NCBI GenBank assembly: GCA_937925655.1
Contig: CALAMC010000106.1
Coordinates: 1-47,820, forward strand
Source: an uncultured candidate division Zixibacteria bacterium
Lineage (GTDB): Bacteria > Zixibacteria > MSB-5A5 > GN15 > PGXB01
Reading direction: 5' to 3'
DNA length: 47,820 nt
The translations under genes were made by a program, and so were the position numbers. The notes below the pieces were generated by a model that saw only the letters and a list, made by a program, of their open reading frames with translations, was not told where the DNA came from and ran no database searches. Position 1 is the stretch's first letter. Every line of letters starts with the position of its first letter. Shown in pieces: positions 1 through 7,638 of the stretch.

Positions 1-286
1 TAGCAATGAAGATGTCGAAACCACGGGGGTTTCGACCTACAAGAACTTCGCTCTGGCCGTCTATGACGACAAACTGATTGCCGCCGGAGAGTTCACAACA
101 GCCGGTGTAACAGATGTCAATTATATTGCGGCCTGGGATGGTTCGGTTTGGTCTGCGCTCGGGACAGGCATGAACAATTCCGTTGGCGCTCTTGCTGTCT
201 GGGGCAACAAACTGATTGTCGGGGGAGGCTTCACGACCGCCGGAGGAGTTGAAGCAAACTATGTTGCGGCCTGGGGGCCTCAATAA
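1..286 (+). CDS. C-terminal end of a repeat (beta-propeller-like) protein, 5' truncated
   Basis: This open frame starts outside the window; codons run from base 2 and end at TAA 284-286. The 94 visible residues hold two units of a repeat built on LAVYDDKLIAAGEFTTAG, NYIAAWDGSVWSALGTGM and NKLIVGGGFTTAGG, the pattern of Kelch-like or delta-60-like secreted beta-propellers. The last blade ends in AAWGPQ, with no sorting domain after it. Bases 14-36 form a palindrome that is read in frame as VETTGVST and resembles a non-coding copy at 416-438. Function is unknown; the protein is probably extracellular. The repeat type is clear, but the N-terminus, signal peptide and full length are not visible. 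Confidence 0.7.
   Translation, partial: SNEDVETTGVSTYKNFALAVYDDKLIAAGEFTTAGVTDVNYIAAWDGSVWSALGTGMNNSVGALAVWGNKLIVGGGFTTAGGVEANYVAAWGPQ
14..36. repeat. palindromic repeat element, copy 1 (inside coding sequence)
   Basis: Perfect 9-bp arms GTCGAAACC (14-22) and GGTTTCGAC (28-36) flank a 5-nt loop. The same architecture, loop size and 3' flank (CAAGAA) recur at 416-438, where the fourth arm position changes from G to A and its partner from C to T. The pairing is therefore kept. This copy is translated in frame. Confidence 0.6.
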
Positions 287-449
287 TAAATCGTGGGCGT
301 CAGGAATTCGCTCCTAACGCCGCTCTATACCCATAGCACTTAGTCCTTGCCTTAACAATGATTTGTGTCTATTTTTGGGGCTGTCGTATAAATGGAAAAG
401 ATATCAAGATAAATTGTCAAAACCGCAGGGGTTTTGACCGGCAAGAATT
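287..449. other. intergenic region upstream of tatC with two inverted repeats
   Basis: No coding sequence is evident. An imperfect inverted repeat lies at 296-321 (GGCGTCAGGA against TCCTAACGCC, one mismatch, AT-containing loop), just after the stop of the repeat protein. It could act as a weak transcript-end hairpin but lacks a T tract. A second, perfect palindrome at 416-438 sits 11 bp before the tatC start codon. No convincing sigma-70 promoter was seen. Confidence 0.45.
416..438. repeat. palindromic repeat element, copy 2 (upstream of tatC)
   Basis: Arms GTCAAAACC (416-424) and GGTTTTGAC (430-438) surround loop GCAGG. It matches copy 1 at 14-36 with compensating arm changes, and the similarity continues into the 3' flank (CGGCAAGAATT against CTACAAGAACT). 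It occupies the stretch where the tatC ribosome-binding site would be expected, and no other good Shine-Dalgarno sequence is present. It could therefore affect tatC translation. Confidence 0.6.
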
Positions 450-1196
450 ATGGCTGAAGAAGAGTTAAAAGATAAGACCAAATCCGAAATGCCCTTTCTG
501 GATCATATCGAGGAACTGCGCTGGCGGTTGATTAAGGCTATTCTGTCGGTTGCCGTGATGGCCATTGTCGCCTTTATCTTTGCCGATGAGCTTTATAAAT
601 TCATCACCTATCCACTGGGTGATACCAAACTATATTTTACCGAGGTTACCGGGTCGTTTTATGCCTATATGAAACTGGCTCTCTATACCGGAATAATCGC
701 CGCCGCACCGATTGTTTTCTATCAACTCTGGAAATTTATCGGCCCCGGCCTTTATGCCACCGAGAAAAAGGTCATTATCCCGCTGGTCTTCTGGTCCACC
801 ATATTGTTTTTAATCGGCGCCTCGTTCTGTTTTTTCTTCGTTCTGCCGTTCGCCATAAAATTTTTGACCGGTTACGGCGCCGATATCATGACGCCGATTA
901 TCACCGTATCGAGTTACATATCTTTTGCCGGGATGATGATTTTGGCCTTTGGTTTTGCTTTCGAACTGCCGGTGGTCGGCTATTTTTTAGGGAAAATCGG
1001 GATTGTTTCTTCACGTGGTCTTTCAAAAATCCGGCCCTATGCCATCGTGGCCATTTTGATTATCGCGGCGATATTGACGCCGACGCCCGATGTTTTCACC
1101 CAGCTTTTGCTGGCCGTACCCCTGATGTTACTTTTTGAACTGACCATATATTTGGTGAAATTCACCGGGAAAAAAGATAAAGAGCTTGAAAATTAG
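450..1196 (+). CDS. tatC: Sec-independent protein translocase TatC
   Basis: TatC is the multi-span inner-membrane core of the twin-arginine translocase, which recognises RR signal peptides on folded substrates. The 248-aa product has the usual length. It carries the conserved N-terminal cytoplasmic signature FLDHIEELRWRL (about residues 16-27) and six predicted membrane segments. FIGPGLYATEKK follows the second segment and the motif LTPTPDVFTQ lies before the last one, both typical of the family. tatA/tatB are not next to it. The ATG at 450 has no clear Shine-Dalgarno sequence; a palindromic repeat ends 11 bp upstream. The following gene is a prenyltransferase, 72 bp away on the same strand. 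Confidence 0.95.
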   Translation: MAEEELKDKTKSEMPFLDHIEELRWRLIKAILSVAVMAIVAFIFADELYKFITYPLGDTKLYFTEVTGSFYAYMKLALYTGIIAAAPIVFYQLWKFIGPGLYATEKKVIIPLVFWSTILFLIGASFCFFFVLPFAIKFLTGYGADIMTPIITVSSYISFAGMMILAFGFAFELPVVGYFLGKIGIVSSRGLSKIRPYAIVAILIIAAILTPTPDVFTQLLLAVPLMLLFELTIYLVKFTGKKDKELEN

Positions 1197-1268
1197 AATA
1201 ATGTCCATACTTTTAAGTCGTATCTATTATTAATTTGCACAAGGAATTACAGATGGAGGAGAAGGACA

Positions 1269-2183
1269 ATGAATCCGATTCAGAAGTGGGCTATAGCGGT
1301 AAGGGCCCCGTTTTTCACGGGTATTATTATTCCGGTTTTGTTTGGCGCGACACTGGCCTTTTATGAAACCGGGCAATTCAACTGGACGACATTTTTCGTG
1401 ACTCTGTTCGGGGCGATTTTCGCTCACGCCGCCGCCAATATGGCCAACGACTACTTTGACCATAAGACCACCAATGATGAAATAAATGAGAATTATACGC
1501 CCTTTTCCGGCGGCAGTCGAGTTATTCAGAATAAACTCATGACCCCCAAAACGGTTTTGGTTGGCGCCTTCGTGTTCTGGATGATGGCGCTGGCCTGCGG
1601 GATATATCTGACGACGGTGACTCCCGGCTACTGGGTTTTAATTATCGCCGCGGCGGGGTTTATCGGCGGGTTTTTTTACACCGCTACCCGTTTTGCATTT
1701 TCCTATCGGGGCCTGGGTGAAATCATGATTCATATCAATTTCGGGATTCTTCCGGTGCTGGGGGCTTATTATGTCCAGTCCGGATATTTCAGCTGGTCGG
1801 CTTTCTGGACGTCGTTTCCGATCGGTTTTTTGATCACGGCCATTTTGTATATCAACCAGTATCCCGATTATGACGCCGATAAAGCGGTCGGCAAAAACCA
1901 TCTGGTAGTGCGGCAGGGCAAGAAAGCCGCTATGGCCGGATATTATTTTTTAATTTTCGGTAGCTATGCCGGGGTGGTGCTGGCCGTCATTTTCGGCCTG
2001 TTAAGCCCGTATTCATTGATCGCCCTGCTGTCGCTTCCCATCGCCCTCAAAACCGTGCGCATTTTCAGCCGTGAATACGAGAAAATCAAGGAACTTATAC
2101 CGGCCATGGCCGGAACCGTCCAAACCCATTTGCTGGTAGGGGTGTTGATGTCGGCCGGATGTGTCGCCGGTGGGCTTTTGTGA
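1269..2183 (+). CDS. menA: UbiA/MenA-family prenyltransferase
   Basis: The 304-aa polytopic protein belongs to the UbiA superfamily of membrane prenyltransferases. The first Asp-rich motif NMANDYFDHKTTND (about residues 57-70) and the second YPDYDADKAVGK (about 198-209) would bind Mg-diphosphate of the polyprenyl donor. The pairing of NDYFD with PFSGGSRVIQ and FYTATRFAFSYRGLGE most resembles MenA, which prenylates 1,4-dihydroxy-2-naphthoate in menaquinone synthesis. No other men gene is in the window, so substrate and symbol are inferred. A strong Shine-Dalgarno sequence (GGAGGAGAAGG) precedes the ATG at 1269. Confidence 0.8.
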   Translation: MNPIQKWAIAVRAPFFTGIIIPVLFGATLAFYETGQFNWTTFFVTLFGAIFAHAAANMANDYFDHKTTNDEINENYTPFSGGSRVIQNKLMTPKTVLVGAFVFWMMALACGIYLTTVTPGYWVLIIAAAGFIGGFFYTATRFAFSYRGLGEIMIHINFGILPVLGAYYVQSGYFSWSAFWTSFPIGFLITAILYINQYPDYDADKAVGKNHLVVRQGKKAAMAGYYFLIFGSYAGVVLAVIFGLLSPYSLIALLSLPIALKTVRIFSREYEKIKELIPAMAGTVQTHLLVGVLMSAGCVAGGLL

Positions 2184-2200
2184 CAGGGCCCCGATGGGTC

Positions 2201-2229
2201 TTGACTTTACACTGATTGAGATATAGATT
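2201..2229 (+). promoter_or_regulatory. sigma-70 type promoter for tRNA-Gly
   Basis: TTGACT (2201-2206), a 17-bp spacer and TAGATT (2224-2229) form a good -35/-10 pair. The predicted start near 2236 lies about 9 nt before the 5' end of the tRNA gene. Confidence 0.6.
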
Positions 2230-2244
2230 TTAATAAATAATAAA

Positions 2245-2316
2245 GCGGGCGTAATTCAGCGGTAGAATGCAAGCTTCCCAAGCTTGACGTCGAGGGTTCG
2301 ACTCCCTTCGCCCGCT
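2245..2316 (+). tRNA. tRNA-Gly (anticodon CCC)
   Basis: The acceptor arms GCGGGCG (2245-2251) and CGCCCGC (2309-2315) pair fully, with discriminator T at 2316. The anticodon stem CAAGC/GCTTG encloses loop TTCCCAA, giving anticodon CCC, which reads GGG glycine codons. The T arm holds GGTTCGA. No CCA is encoded. The gene is 72 nt long and ends only 12 bp before the start codon of the next gene, suggesting a shared transcript. Confidence 0.95.
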
Positions 2317-2328
2317 TAATTTTATGCC

Positions 2329-3612
2329 ATGAAAGTACAGTCGATACATCCCGATTCGCCGCTTTTCGGATATGTCCGCGAAGGGTGGCAACTGGTGTCT
2401 GTCAATGGCCAGCCGGTGACCGATACGCTGGATTTCCAGTTCAAGGCGGCCGACGACACTCTGTCACTTGTTTTTAAAAATCCCGGCGGTGCCGCAAGCA
2501 AATTTGATTTCGGTATCGACCGGCCCCATGACTTGGGCCTTATTTTCGAAGATGATAAGATCCTGCGCTGCAAAGCCAACTGCATTTTCTGCTTTGTCCA
2601 TCAGCAGCCTAAAGGGATGCGCCGCTCGCTTTATGTTAAAGACGATGATTTCCGCCTGTCATTTAAGCACGGCAATTTCATTACTTTGTCGAATCTCACA
2701 GAAACGGATATAAAACGGATTATTGACCAGAATTTGTCGCCCTTGTATGTATCCGTGCACGCCACCGATGATATTCTTAGGCGTTGTTTGTTGCGCAATG
2801 AAAAGCTGGAACCGATTATCCCGCTTTTGAGACGCCTTATAAAGGCCGGGATTGTATTTCATACACAGGTCGTAGTTTGCCCGGGTATAAACGATGGCAC
2901 CGCTTTAAATCGTACCATAGAGGACTTGGCGTCCCTTTATCCGGGCGTGCAAACGATAGGTATTGTGCCGGTAGGATTGACAAAATATCGCCAGAGACTG
3001 ACACGCCTTAAATCCTATGATAAAACCGGTGCCGGGGAGATGATCGGCTTGATTGATGTTTTTCAGCGCCAATATCTAAAAAAACTCGGCACCCGTATGG
3101 TTTTCGCGGCCGATGAATTCTATGTTCTGGCCGAGCGCGAGATTCCCCGTCTTTTTGAATACGAAGAGATGGAGCAATTCGAAAACGGCATCGGGATGCT
3201 TCGCTGGACCATCACCCAATTCAATCGCCGACGGAAAGCGTTGTCCAAAAAAAAATCGAAAAAGCGTGTCGCGCTAATAACCGGTGTCTCGGCTTTTCCA
3301 ACACTTCAAAGAGAAATAATCGGGCCACTGGTGAAAAATACCGGACTCGCGATTGACATTATTCCCGTCGAGAATAAATTCTGGGGCAAGACGGTGACGG
3401 TCAGCGGCCTTTTGACCGGAGGTGACATACGCCGGGTCGTGAAAATAGTTAATGGAAATTATGATGTCATAATCCTCCCGCCAAACTGCATAAACGACGA
3501 TAACCTGTTTTTGGACGACATGAACGTGCAAGACCTGAAGAGAAAACTCAAAGCCGATATTCGTATCGGAAGTTATTTCATCGCCGATTCCATATACGAG
3601 GCCGTGTCATGA
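2329..3612 (+). CDS. DUF512 radical-SAM protein with N-terminal PDZ-like domain
   Basis: The 427-aa protein starts with a PDZ-like segment (residues 1-60, with REGWQLVSVNG). A radical-SAM-type iron-sulfur cluster motif CKANCIFC (CX3CX2C, about residues 81-88) is followed by FCFVHQQPKGMRRSLYVKDDD, a hallmark of the DUF512 family. The C-terminal part (FAADEFYVLAER and the GD-rich end) is also typical. The substrate of this family is not established. Members are often found next to der, as here, where the two genes overlap by 4 nt (ATGA), which suggests translational coupling. The ATG lies 12 nt behind a tRNA gene with no Shine-Dalgarno sequence between them. Confidence 0.88.
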   Translation: MKVQSIHPDSPLFGYVREGWQLVSVNGQPVTDTLDFQFKAADDTLSLVFKNPGGAASKFDFGIDRPHDLGLIFEDDKILRCKANCIFCFVHQQPKGMRRSLYVKDDDFRLSFKHGNFITLSNLTETDIKRIIDQNLSPLYVSVHATDDILRRCLLRNEKLEPIIPLLRRLIKAGIVFHTQVVVCPGINDGTALNRTIEDLASLYPGVQTIGIVPVGLTKYRQRLTRLKSYDKTGAGEMIGLIDVFQRQYLKKLGTRMVFAADEFYVLAEREIPRLFEYEEMEQFENGIGMLRWTITQFNRRRKALSKKKSKKRVALITGVSAFPTLQREIIGPLVKNTGLAIDIIPVENKFWGKTVTVSGLLTGGDIRRVVKIVNGNYDVIILPPNCINDDNLFLDDMNVQDLKRKLKADIRIGSYFIADSIYEAVS

Positions 3613-4919
3613 GTCTTCCTCTGGTCGCCATCATCGGTCGTCCCAACGTCGGCAAATCGTCGCTTTTCAACCGTTTCCTTAGAAGAAAAATCGCCATTGT
3701 CGACGACAAGCCGGGAGTAACGCGAGACCGCAATTATGCTCTCTGCGATTGGAATGGCCGGGAGTTTTATCTGATCGATACCGGCGGCATGATTCCGGAG
3801 ACGGCCAAAGGAATCGACCGCCTGGTTCTGGAGCAGGCCGAGGAAGCCGTCATGCAGGCCGATCTGACACTGTTTGTCGTCGACTGCCAGACGGGTATTG
3901 ACCGGGCCGATGAATTGATCGCGCGGCGGCTTCAGAAATCAAAACGCAAAGTCCTGCTTCTGGTCAACAAGTCCGACAATGATAATGTTGCCGTCGAACG
4001 ATTTGCCTTCTACAAACTCGGTCTCGATGAACCCTACCCCGTCTCGGCCAACACCGGTTACGGTGTCGGTGACGCTCTGGATAAGCTGGTTGAACTCCTC
4101 CCGCACGAGGTAGAAGATAAAATGGCCGGTGATGCCGTCCGCATTGCCATTATCGGTCGCCCCAATGTCGGCAAATCGTCGTTTATAAATTCACTGATAG
4201 GTGAAGAGCGTGTCATTGTTTCGCCGGTGCCGGGAACGACTCGTGATGCCGTCGATACGCCTTTCGAATATGACGGAAAAAAATACGTTTTGATCGATAC
4301 CGCCGGACTGCGGCACAAGACAAAAGTCAAAGAAGATCTGGAATTTTTCATGACGCTTCGTACCTTGCGGGCAATCGAGGGATGTCATGTGGCGGTGGTG
4401 CTGGTGGATGCCTCCGAAGGGTTGTCGGTGCAGGATCTCAAAGTGATCGAAGACGCCGTCGAAGCCCGCCGGGCCATCGTGCTGGCCGTCAATAAATGGG
4501 ACCTGGTCGAGAAAGATACTCATACGGCCGCCATTTTCACCGAACAGGCGAAAACGTTTTTGGGCGTGCACGGTCATATCCCGCAAATATATATCTCGGC
4601 CCTAAGCGGTCAGCGCGTCGCCAAAACCCTGACACTTATCGATGCCGTTTATGAAAACTGGAATCGGCGCATACCGACGGCTGAATTGAACGCCTTCGTC
4701 GAAACCATGGTCGCCAAACAACCGCCCGCCGCGATACGGGGCAAGTATATCAATATTTATTATGCGACGCAAACCGATGTGGCGCCGCCGACTTTCACCT
4801 TTTTTTGCAATCATCCCCAGTTGCTTCAAAAAAGCTATTTACGCTATATCGATAACCGTCTGCGCGAAAGTTATGATTTTGCGGGTGTGCCTTTCAGAAT
4901 AAAATTCAAAAAAAGATAA
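3609..4919 (+). CDS. der: ribosome-assembly GTPase Der (EngA)
   Basis: Der is the tandem-G-domain GTPase needed for 50S subunit maturation. Domain 1 has G1 GRPNVGKSSLFN near residue 10, G3 DTGG and G4 NKSD. Domain 2 repeats G1 GRPNVGKSSFIN near residue 180, then DTAG and NKWD. The last 85 residues form the KH-like domain, ending in the usual basic tail (FKKR). The 436-aa length is standard. The start codon overlaps the stop of the DUF512 gene, so the pair is probably translated together. Confidence 0.97.
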   Translation: MSLPLVAIIGRPNVGKSSLFNRFLRRKIAIVDDKPGVTRDRNYALCDWNGREFYLIDTGGMIPETAKGIDRLVLEQAEEAVMQADLTLFVVDCQTGIDRADELIARRLQKSKRKVLLLVNKSDNDNVAVERFAFYKLGLDEPYPVSANTGYGVGDALDKLVELLPHEVEDKMAGDAVRIAIIGRPNVGKSSFINSLIGEERVIVSPVPGTTRDAVDTPFEYDGKKYVLIDTAGLRHKTKVKEDLEFFMTLRTLRAIEGCHVAVVLVDASEGLSVQDLKVIEDAVEARRAIVLAVNKWDLVEKDTHTAAIFTEQAKTFLGVHGHIPQIYISALSGQRVAKTLTLIDAVYENWNRRIPTAELNAFVETMVAKQPPAAIRGKYINIYYATQTDVAPPTFTFFCNHPQLLQKSYLRYIDNRLRESYDFAGVPFRIKFKKR

Positions 4920-4989
4920 AAGCGTCTGTATATTTTCAATTCGCCGGATAGAACCTTAATTCCGACCGCTTTGTGCCGAATAATGGATT

Positions 4990-6285
4990 ATGAAGGTTAA
5001 AAGCGTCATCGAAACCCGGGTTCTTGATCTTGAATCGCGGCTGGAAGAGACGTCGCTTAAGCTTAGCGATTTGACCACTATGGCCACGCTGGTAACGTCG
5101 CTTCTAGATATCGAAAGCATCCTGTCGGTGGCCATGGAAATGGCTATCCGCATGGCCGGCGGCGAGGTCGGCGCCATTCTTATCGAGGAAAATAATGAGC
5201 TCGTTTCGCGGATTACCTGGGGAGTCGATGACGCGCTGGTAAAAAGCATTCGGTATCGGGATGGCGAAGACGTAGCTTCTTTCGCCTTCCACAAACAGAC
5301 GCCGGTCGTGGAGAATGCGTATAATTTCCCCGTTGAGCATGGGCCACGTATTGAAAGTCTTCTGGCCATGCCGATTTCTTCGCGCGCCAGATGTCATGGC
5401 ACGATTTTAATTATTAACAAGACCAGTGGGACGGGGTTTACGGACGCCGACAAGGAAAATCTCAAACTGCTGGCGCAATTCGCCGCGATTGCGATCGATA
5501 ATTCCATGCTTCTCAAAGAGTCCCTTGTCAAGCAGAAGATGGAGCAGGAGTTGGTCACCGCGACTGAAATTCAAAGCGCCATATTGCCGGACAAAGATAT
5601 TAAAATCAACGGGGTTGAAATAGGGACATTATATATTCCGGCCCGGCAGGTCGGCGGCGATTTCTATGATATCATTCGCATTAACGACGACGAATTCATG
5701 ATCGTGATCGGCGATGTCTCCAATAAAGGCGTCCCGGCGGCGTTGGTGATGTCGGCCACCATAGCCATAATAAGGTCGCAGTTGACCCAGTTCGCGGTCA
5801 TCAATCCTTCGGACCTTATGTCGCACATAAATAAAATTCTGTGCACCGGTATCATTAAATCCGAATCGATGTTTGTCACTTTATTCATTGCTCGATTCGA
5901 CCTGGCCAAGCGGAGGCTTGTATATTGTAACGCCGGCCATCCACCGCCGATGTACTGGAACGCACACGAAGACAAGGTCAAGGGTCTAAAAATCGGCGGG
6001 CCATTTGTGGGCCAATTTGATGATATTGCATATAAATTGGGAGAGGAAGCGGTGGAAAACGGTGACCATTTTTTTGCCTTTACCGATGGTTTAACCGAGG
6101 CCACCGATGCCAAAAGCAGGCTGTTTGGTCTGGAGCGGGCAAAGCAGGTATTTATGGCGACTCGCAATTTGACCGCCCAGGCGTTTTGCGAACAGGCCAG
6201 AGACTATGTCGAACGTTTCAGCCGTGACGGTGATGCCGGAAATGTCGACGATTTGACGATATTGAAAATAATCATGAGGTTTTGA
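4990..6285 (+). CDS. GAF-domain PP2C/SpoIIE-type serine phosphatase (RsbU-like)
   Basis: The 431-aa protein begins with a short helix, then a GAF sensor domain (about residues 25-165), a coiled linker and a PPM/SpoIIE phosphatase domain (about 205-431). Metal-binding and catalytic motifs are visible: VGGDFYD, IGDVSNKGVPAALVM, NAGHPPP, FTDGLTEA and the terminal VDDLTIL. Such enzymes dephosphorylate STAS anti-anti-sigma proteins. A partner kinase and a STAS protein are encoded directly downstream, so a partner-switching role is likely. No membrane segment is seen, so it should be cytosolic. The start at 4990 has no strong ribosome-binding site. Confidence 0.88.
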   Translation: MKVKSVIETRVLDLESRLEETSLKLSDLTTMATLVTSLLDIESILSVAMEMAIRMAGGEVGAILIEENNELVSRITWGVDDALVKSIRYRDGEDVASFAFHKQTPVVENAYNFPVEHGPRIESLLAMPISSRARCHGTILIINKTSGTGFTDADKENLKLLAQFAAIAIDNSMLLKESLVKQKMEQELVTATEIQSAILPDKDIKINGVEIGTLYIPARQVGGDFYDIIRINDDEFMIVIGDVSNKGVPAALVMSATIAIIRSQLTQFAVINPSDLMSHINKILCTGIIKSESMFVTLFIARFDLAKRRLVYCNAGHPPPMYWNAHEDKVKGLKIGGPFVGQFDDIAYKLGEEAVENGDHFFAFTDGLTEATDAKSRLFGLERAKQVFMATRNLTAQAFCEQARDYVERFSRDGDAGNVDDLTILKIIMRF

Positions 6286-6291
6286 TTAAAA

Positions 6292-6717
6292 TTGAAGCGG
6301 ACCCAGTTCACATATTCATCTTACCTGGAAGCGGAAGGCCGTATGTTCGCCGATGTCAAAGCCTTTTTGGGCGCCTTCCCGATCAAGGATAAACGCCTGA
6401 ACAATATTCTCCTGACAATTTCGGAGGCTTTTACCAATGCGCTGGTGCACGGTAATAAGCTGGATCCTTCCAAAAAGGTTGAAGTTATTCTGTCAATAAA
6501 GGATAGGGAATTAACTGCCGATATAATTGACGAAGGGGAATGTGACCTGTCTTTTCTGCATGGCCGGGCACGGCCGGAGCCTCTGGCAGAAGGCGGGCGT
6601 GGTATAGACCTGATTGAATGCTATACCGACGGCGTAGATTACCAAAAAGATGATAAGACGGGGGGATTGAAAATCTCCTTGAAATTTAATCTGGATTTGA
6701 AAATAAGCGTAGGGTAG
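6292..6717 (+). CDS. RsbW/SpoIIAB-like anti-sigma-factor serine kinase (HATPase_c)
   Basis: The 141-aa protein is a single GHKL ATPase domain. The N box ISEAFTNALVHGN (about residues 44-56) and the lid/G2 motif GGRGIDLI (about 101-108) are clear. The G1 box reads DEGEC where family members usually have DxGxG, so nucleotide binding may be altered. Proteins of this type phosphorylate a STAS partner and hold back a sigma factor or other target. It begins with TTG 6 bp after the phosphatase gene and precedes the STAS gene, giving the usual phosphatase-kinase-antagonist set. No sigma-B-like gene is near, so the target is unknown. Confidence 0.85.
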   Translation: MKRTQFTYSSYLEAEGRMFADVKAFLGAFPIKDKRLNNILLTISEAFTNALVHGNKLDPSKKVEVILSIKDRELTADIIDEGECDLSFLHGRARPEPLAEGGRGIDLIECYTDGVDYQKDDKTGGLKISLKFNLDLKISVG

Positions 6718-6734
6718 CCATAAAAGCGGAGGAA

Positions 6735-7094
6735 ATGATGAATTTTAACGTAAAAGACGCCGGCAATATTGCCATCGTGGAATTGAGCGGTCGCCTGGAC
6801 ATGAGCAACGGCAATAAGCTAAAGGAAGTCGTCAAAGAAATGCTTCAAACCGGCAAGTCGCAGATTCACGTGAACCTGGCCGCCGTCGATTTTGTCAATA
6901 GCTCCGGTCTGGGAGCGCTGGTCTCAATAATGAAGGAAATCCGCTTGCACCGCGGTCGTCTGACCATGTCCGATCTTGTGGAATACGTTCGGGAAATATT
7001 CGATATCACGCAACTATCGCATATTTTCGAAATTTATTCGACTGAACGGGAAGCCCTGAATTCATATGAAGTCGGCGTTGGCGGAAAATCGTGA
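6735..7094 (+). CDS. STAS-domain anti-sigma factor antagonist (RsbV/SpoIIAA-like)
   Basis: The 119-aa STAS protein has the motif DFVNSSGLGAL, in which Ser57 (second Ser of SSG) aligns with the phosphorylated serine of SpoIIAA. It should be phosphorylated by the upstream RsbW-like kinase and dephosphorylated by the GAF-PP2C enzyme. A good ribosome-binding site (GCGGAGG) precedes two adjacent ATG codons; the first, at 6735, is taken. The gene is part of a compact operon of signalling genes that ends at the NtrC-type regulator. Confidence 0.9.
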   Translation: MMNFNVKDAGNIAIVELSGRLDMSNGNKLKEVVKEMLQTGKSQIHVNLAAVDFVNSSGLGALVSIMKEIRLHRGRLTMSDLVEYVREIFDITQLSHIFEIYSTEREALNSYEVGVGGKS

Positions 7095-7115
7095 CTTTAA
7101 GCGGGAGATACATCT

Positions 7116-7523
7116 TTGGATATTACCCCCAAAAGTATTCTGATCGTCGATGATGAGCTTTTGATTCGCGACCTGCTGTATGATTTTTTCAGTGAAAGAA
7201 ACTGGCAGGTCACGGTATGCGAATCGGCCGACAAAGCCATGGAACAGCTGAAAAATCGACGCTTTGAGTTGGTCATTGTCGATCTAAAATTGCCCGAATC
7301 CGACGGAATATCTCTGATCGGCAAAGTCAAAGCCTTTTTCCCCGATTTACCGATCCTGATTGTCACCGGCTTCCCCAGTCTTGAATCCGCCATTGCCGCA
7401 CTGCGATTGAAAGTCGAAGATTATATCGTGAAGCCGTTTAATATAAATAAGCTGTACAAGACGGCCGATTCCATTATCGAAAATCGACGACAGGCGGTCA
7501 ATAAATCAGTCGAAATGACTTAA
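7116..7523 (+). CDS. stand-alone response-regulator receiver protein
   Basis: The 135-aa protein is only a CheY-like receiver domain. The acidic pocket Asp12-Asp13, phospho-acceptor Asp56 (IVDLKLPESDG), Thr84 and Lys106 (VKPF) are all present, so it should be phosphorylatable. No output domain follows. The start codon is TTG at 7116, chosen because GGGAGA lies 8-12 nt upstream and the receiver fold begins at once. It could receive phosphate from the kinase encoded next, or link the partner-switch set to that kinase; both are inferences from gene order. Confidence 0.87.
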   Translation: MDITPKSILIVDDELLIRDLLYDFFSERNWQVTVCESADKAMEQLKNRRFELVIVDLKLPESDGISLIGKVKAFFPDLPILIVTGFPSLESAIAALRLKVEDYIVKPFNINKLYKTADSIIENRRQAVNKSVEMT

Positions 7524-7524
7524 A

Positions 7525-7539
7525 ATTACCGTCGGTAAT
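7525..7539. promoter_or_regulatory. perfect dyad ATTACCG-N1-CGGTAAT, possible operator
   Basis: Seven-bp arms separated by one base lie directly after the stop of the receiver gene, in the 149-bp gap before the kinase gene. A second dyad with the same 7-1-7 architecture but a different sequence lies at 7624-7638. As RNA the loop would be short, so a protein-binding DNA site is as likely as a hairpin. Confidence 0.35.
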
Positions 7540-7623
7540 CAGGCAAATTCCCGCCCGGGACTATCGCATATTGTCAAAATAAGACCTTGCGCAACAATAT
7601 TGATTTAAGTTTTTTTATTGCGC

Positions 7624-7638
7624 CCCTGTTTAACAGGG
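7624..7638. promoter_or_regulatory. perfect dyad CCCTGTT-N1-AACAGGG upstream of the kinase gene
   Basis: In RNA this can fold as CCCTG-TTTAA-CAGGG followed by AATATTTTT, so it may be an attenuator or weak terminator. It may instead be an operator. It overlaps by three bases the GGGAATATTTTTCCC dyad at 7636-7650. Confidence 0.35.

Noticed and set aside
4956..4983. sigma-28-like TTAA-N15-GCCGAATA before the GAF-PP2C gene
   Set aside because: Both halves deviate from consensus and the implied start would fall at the start codon; more likely chance.
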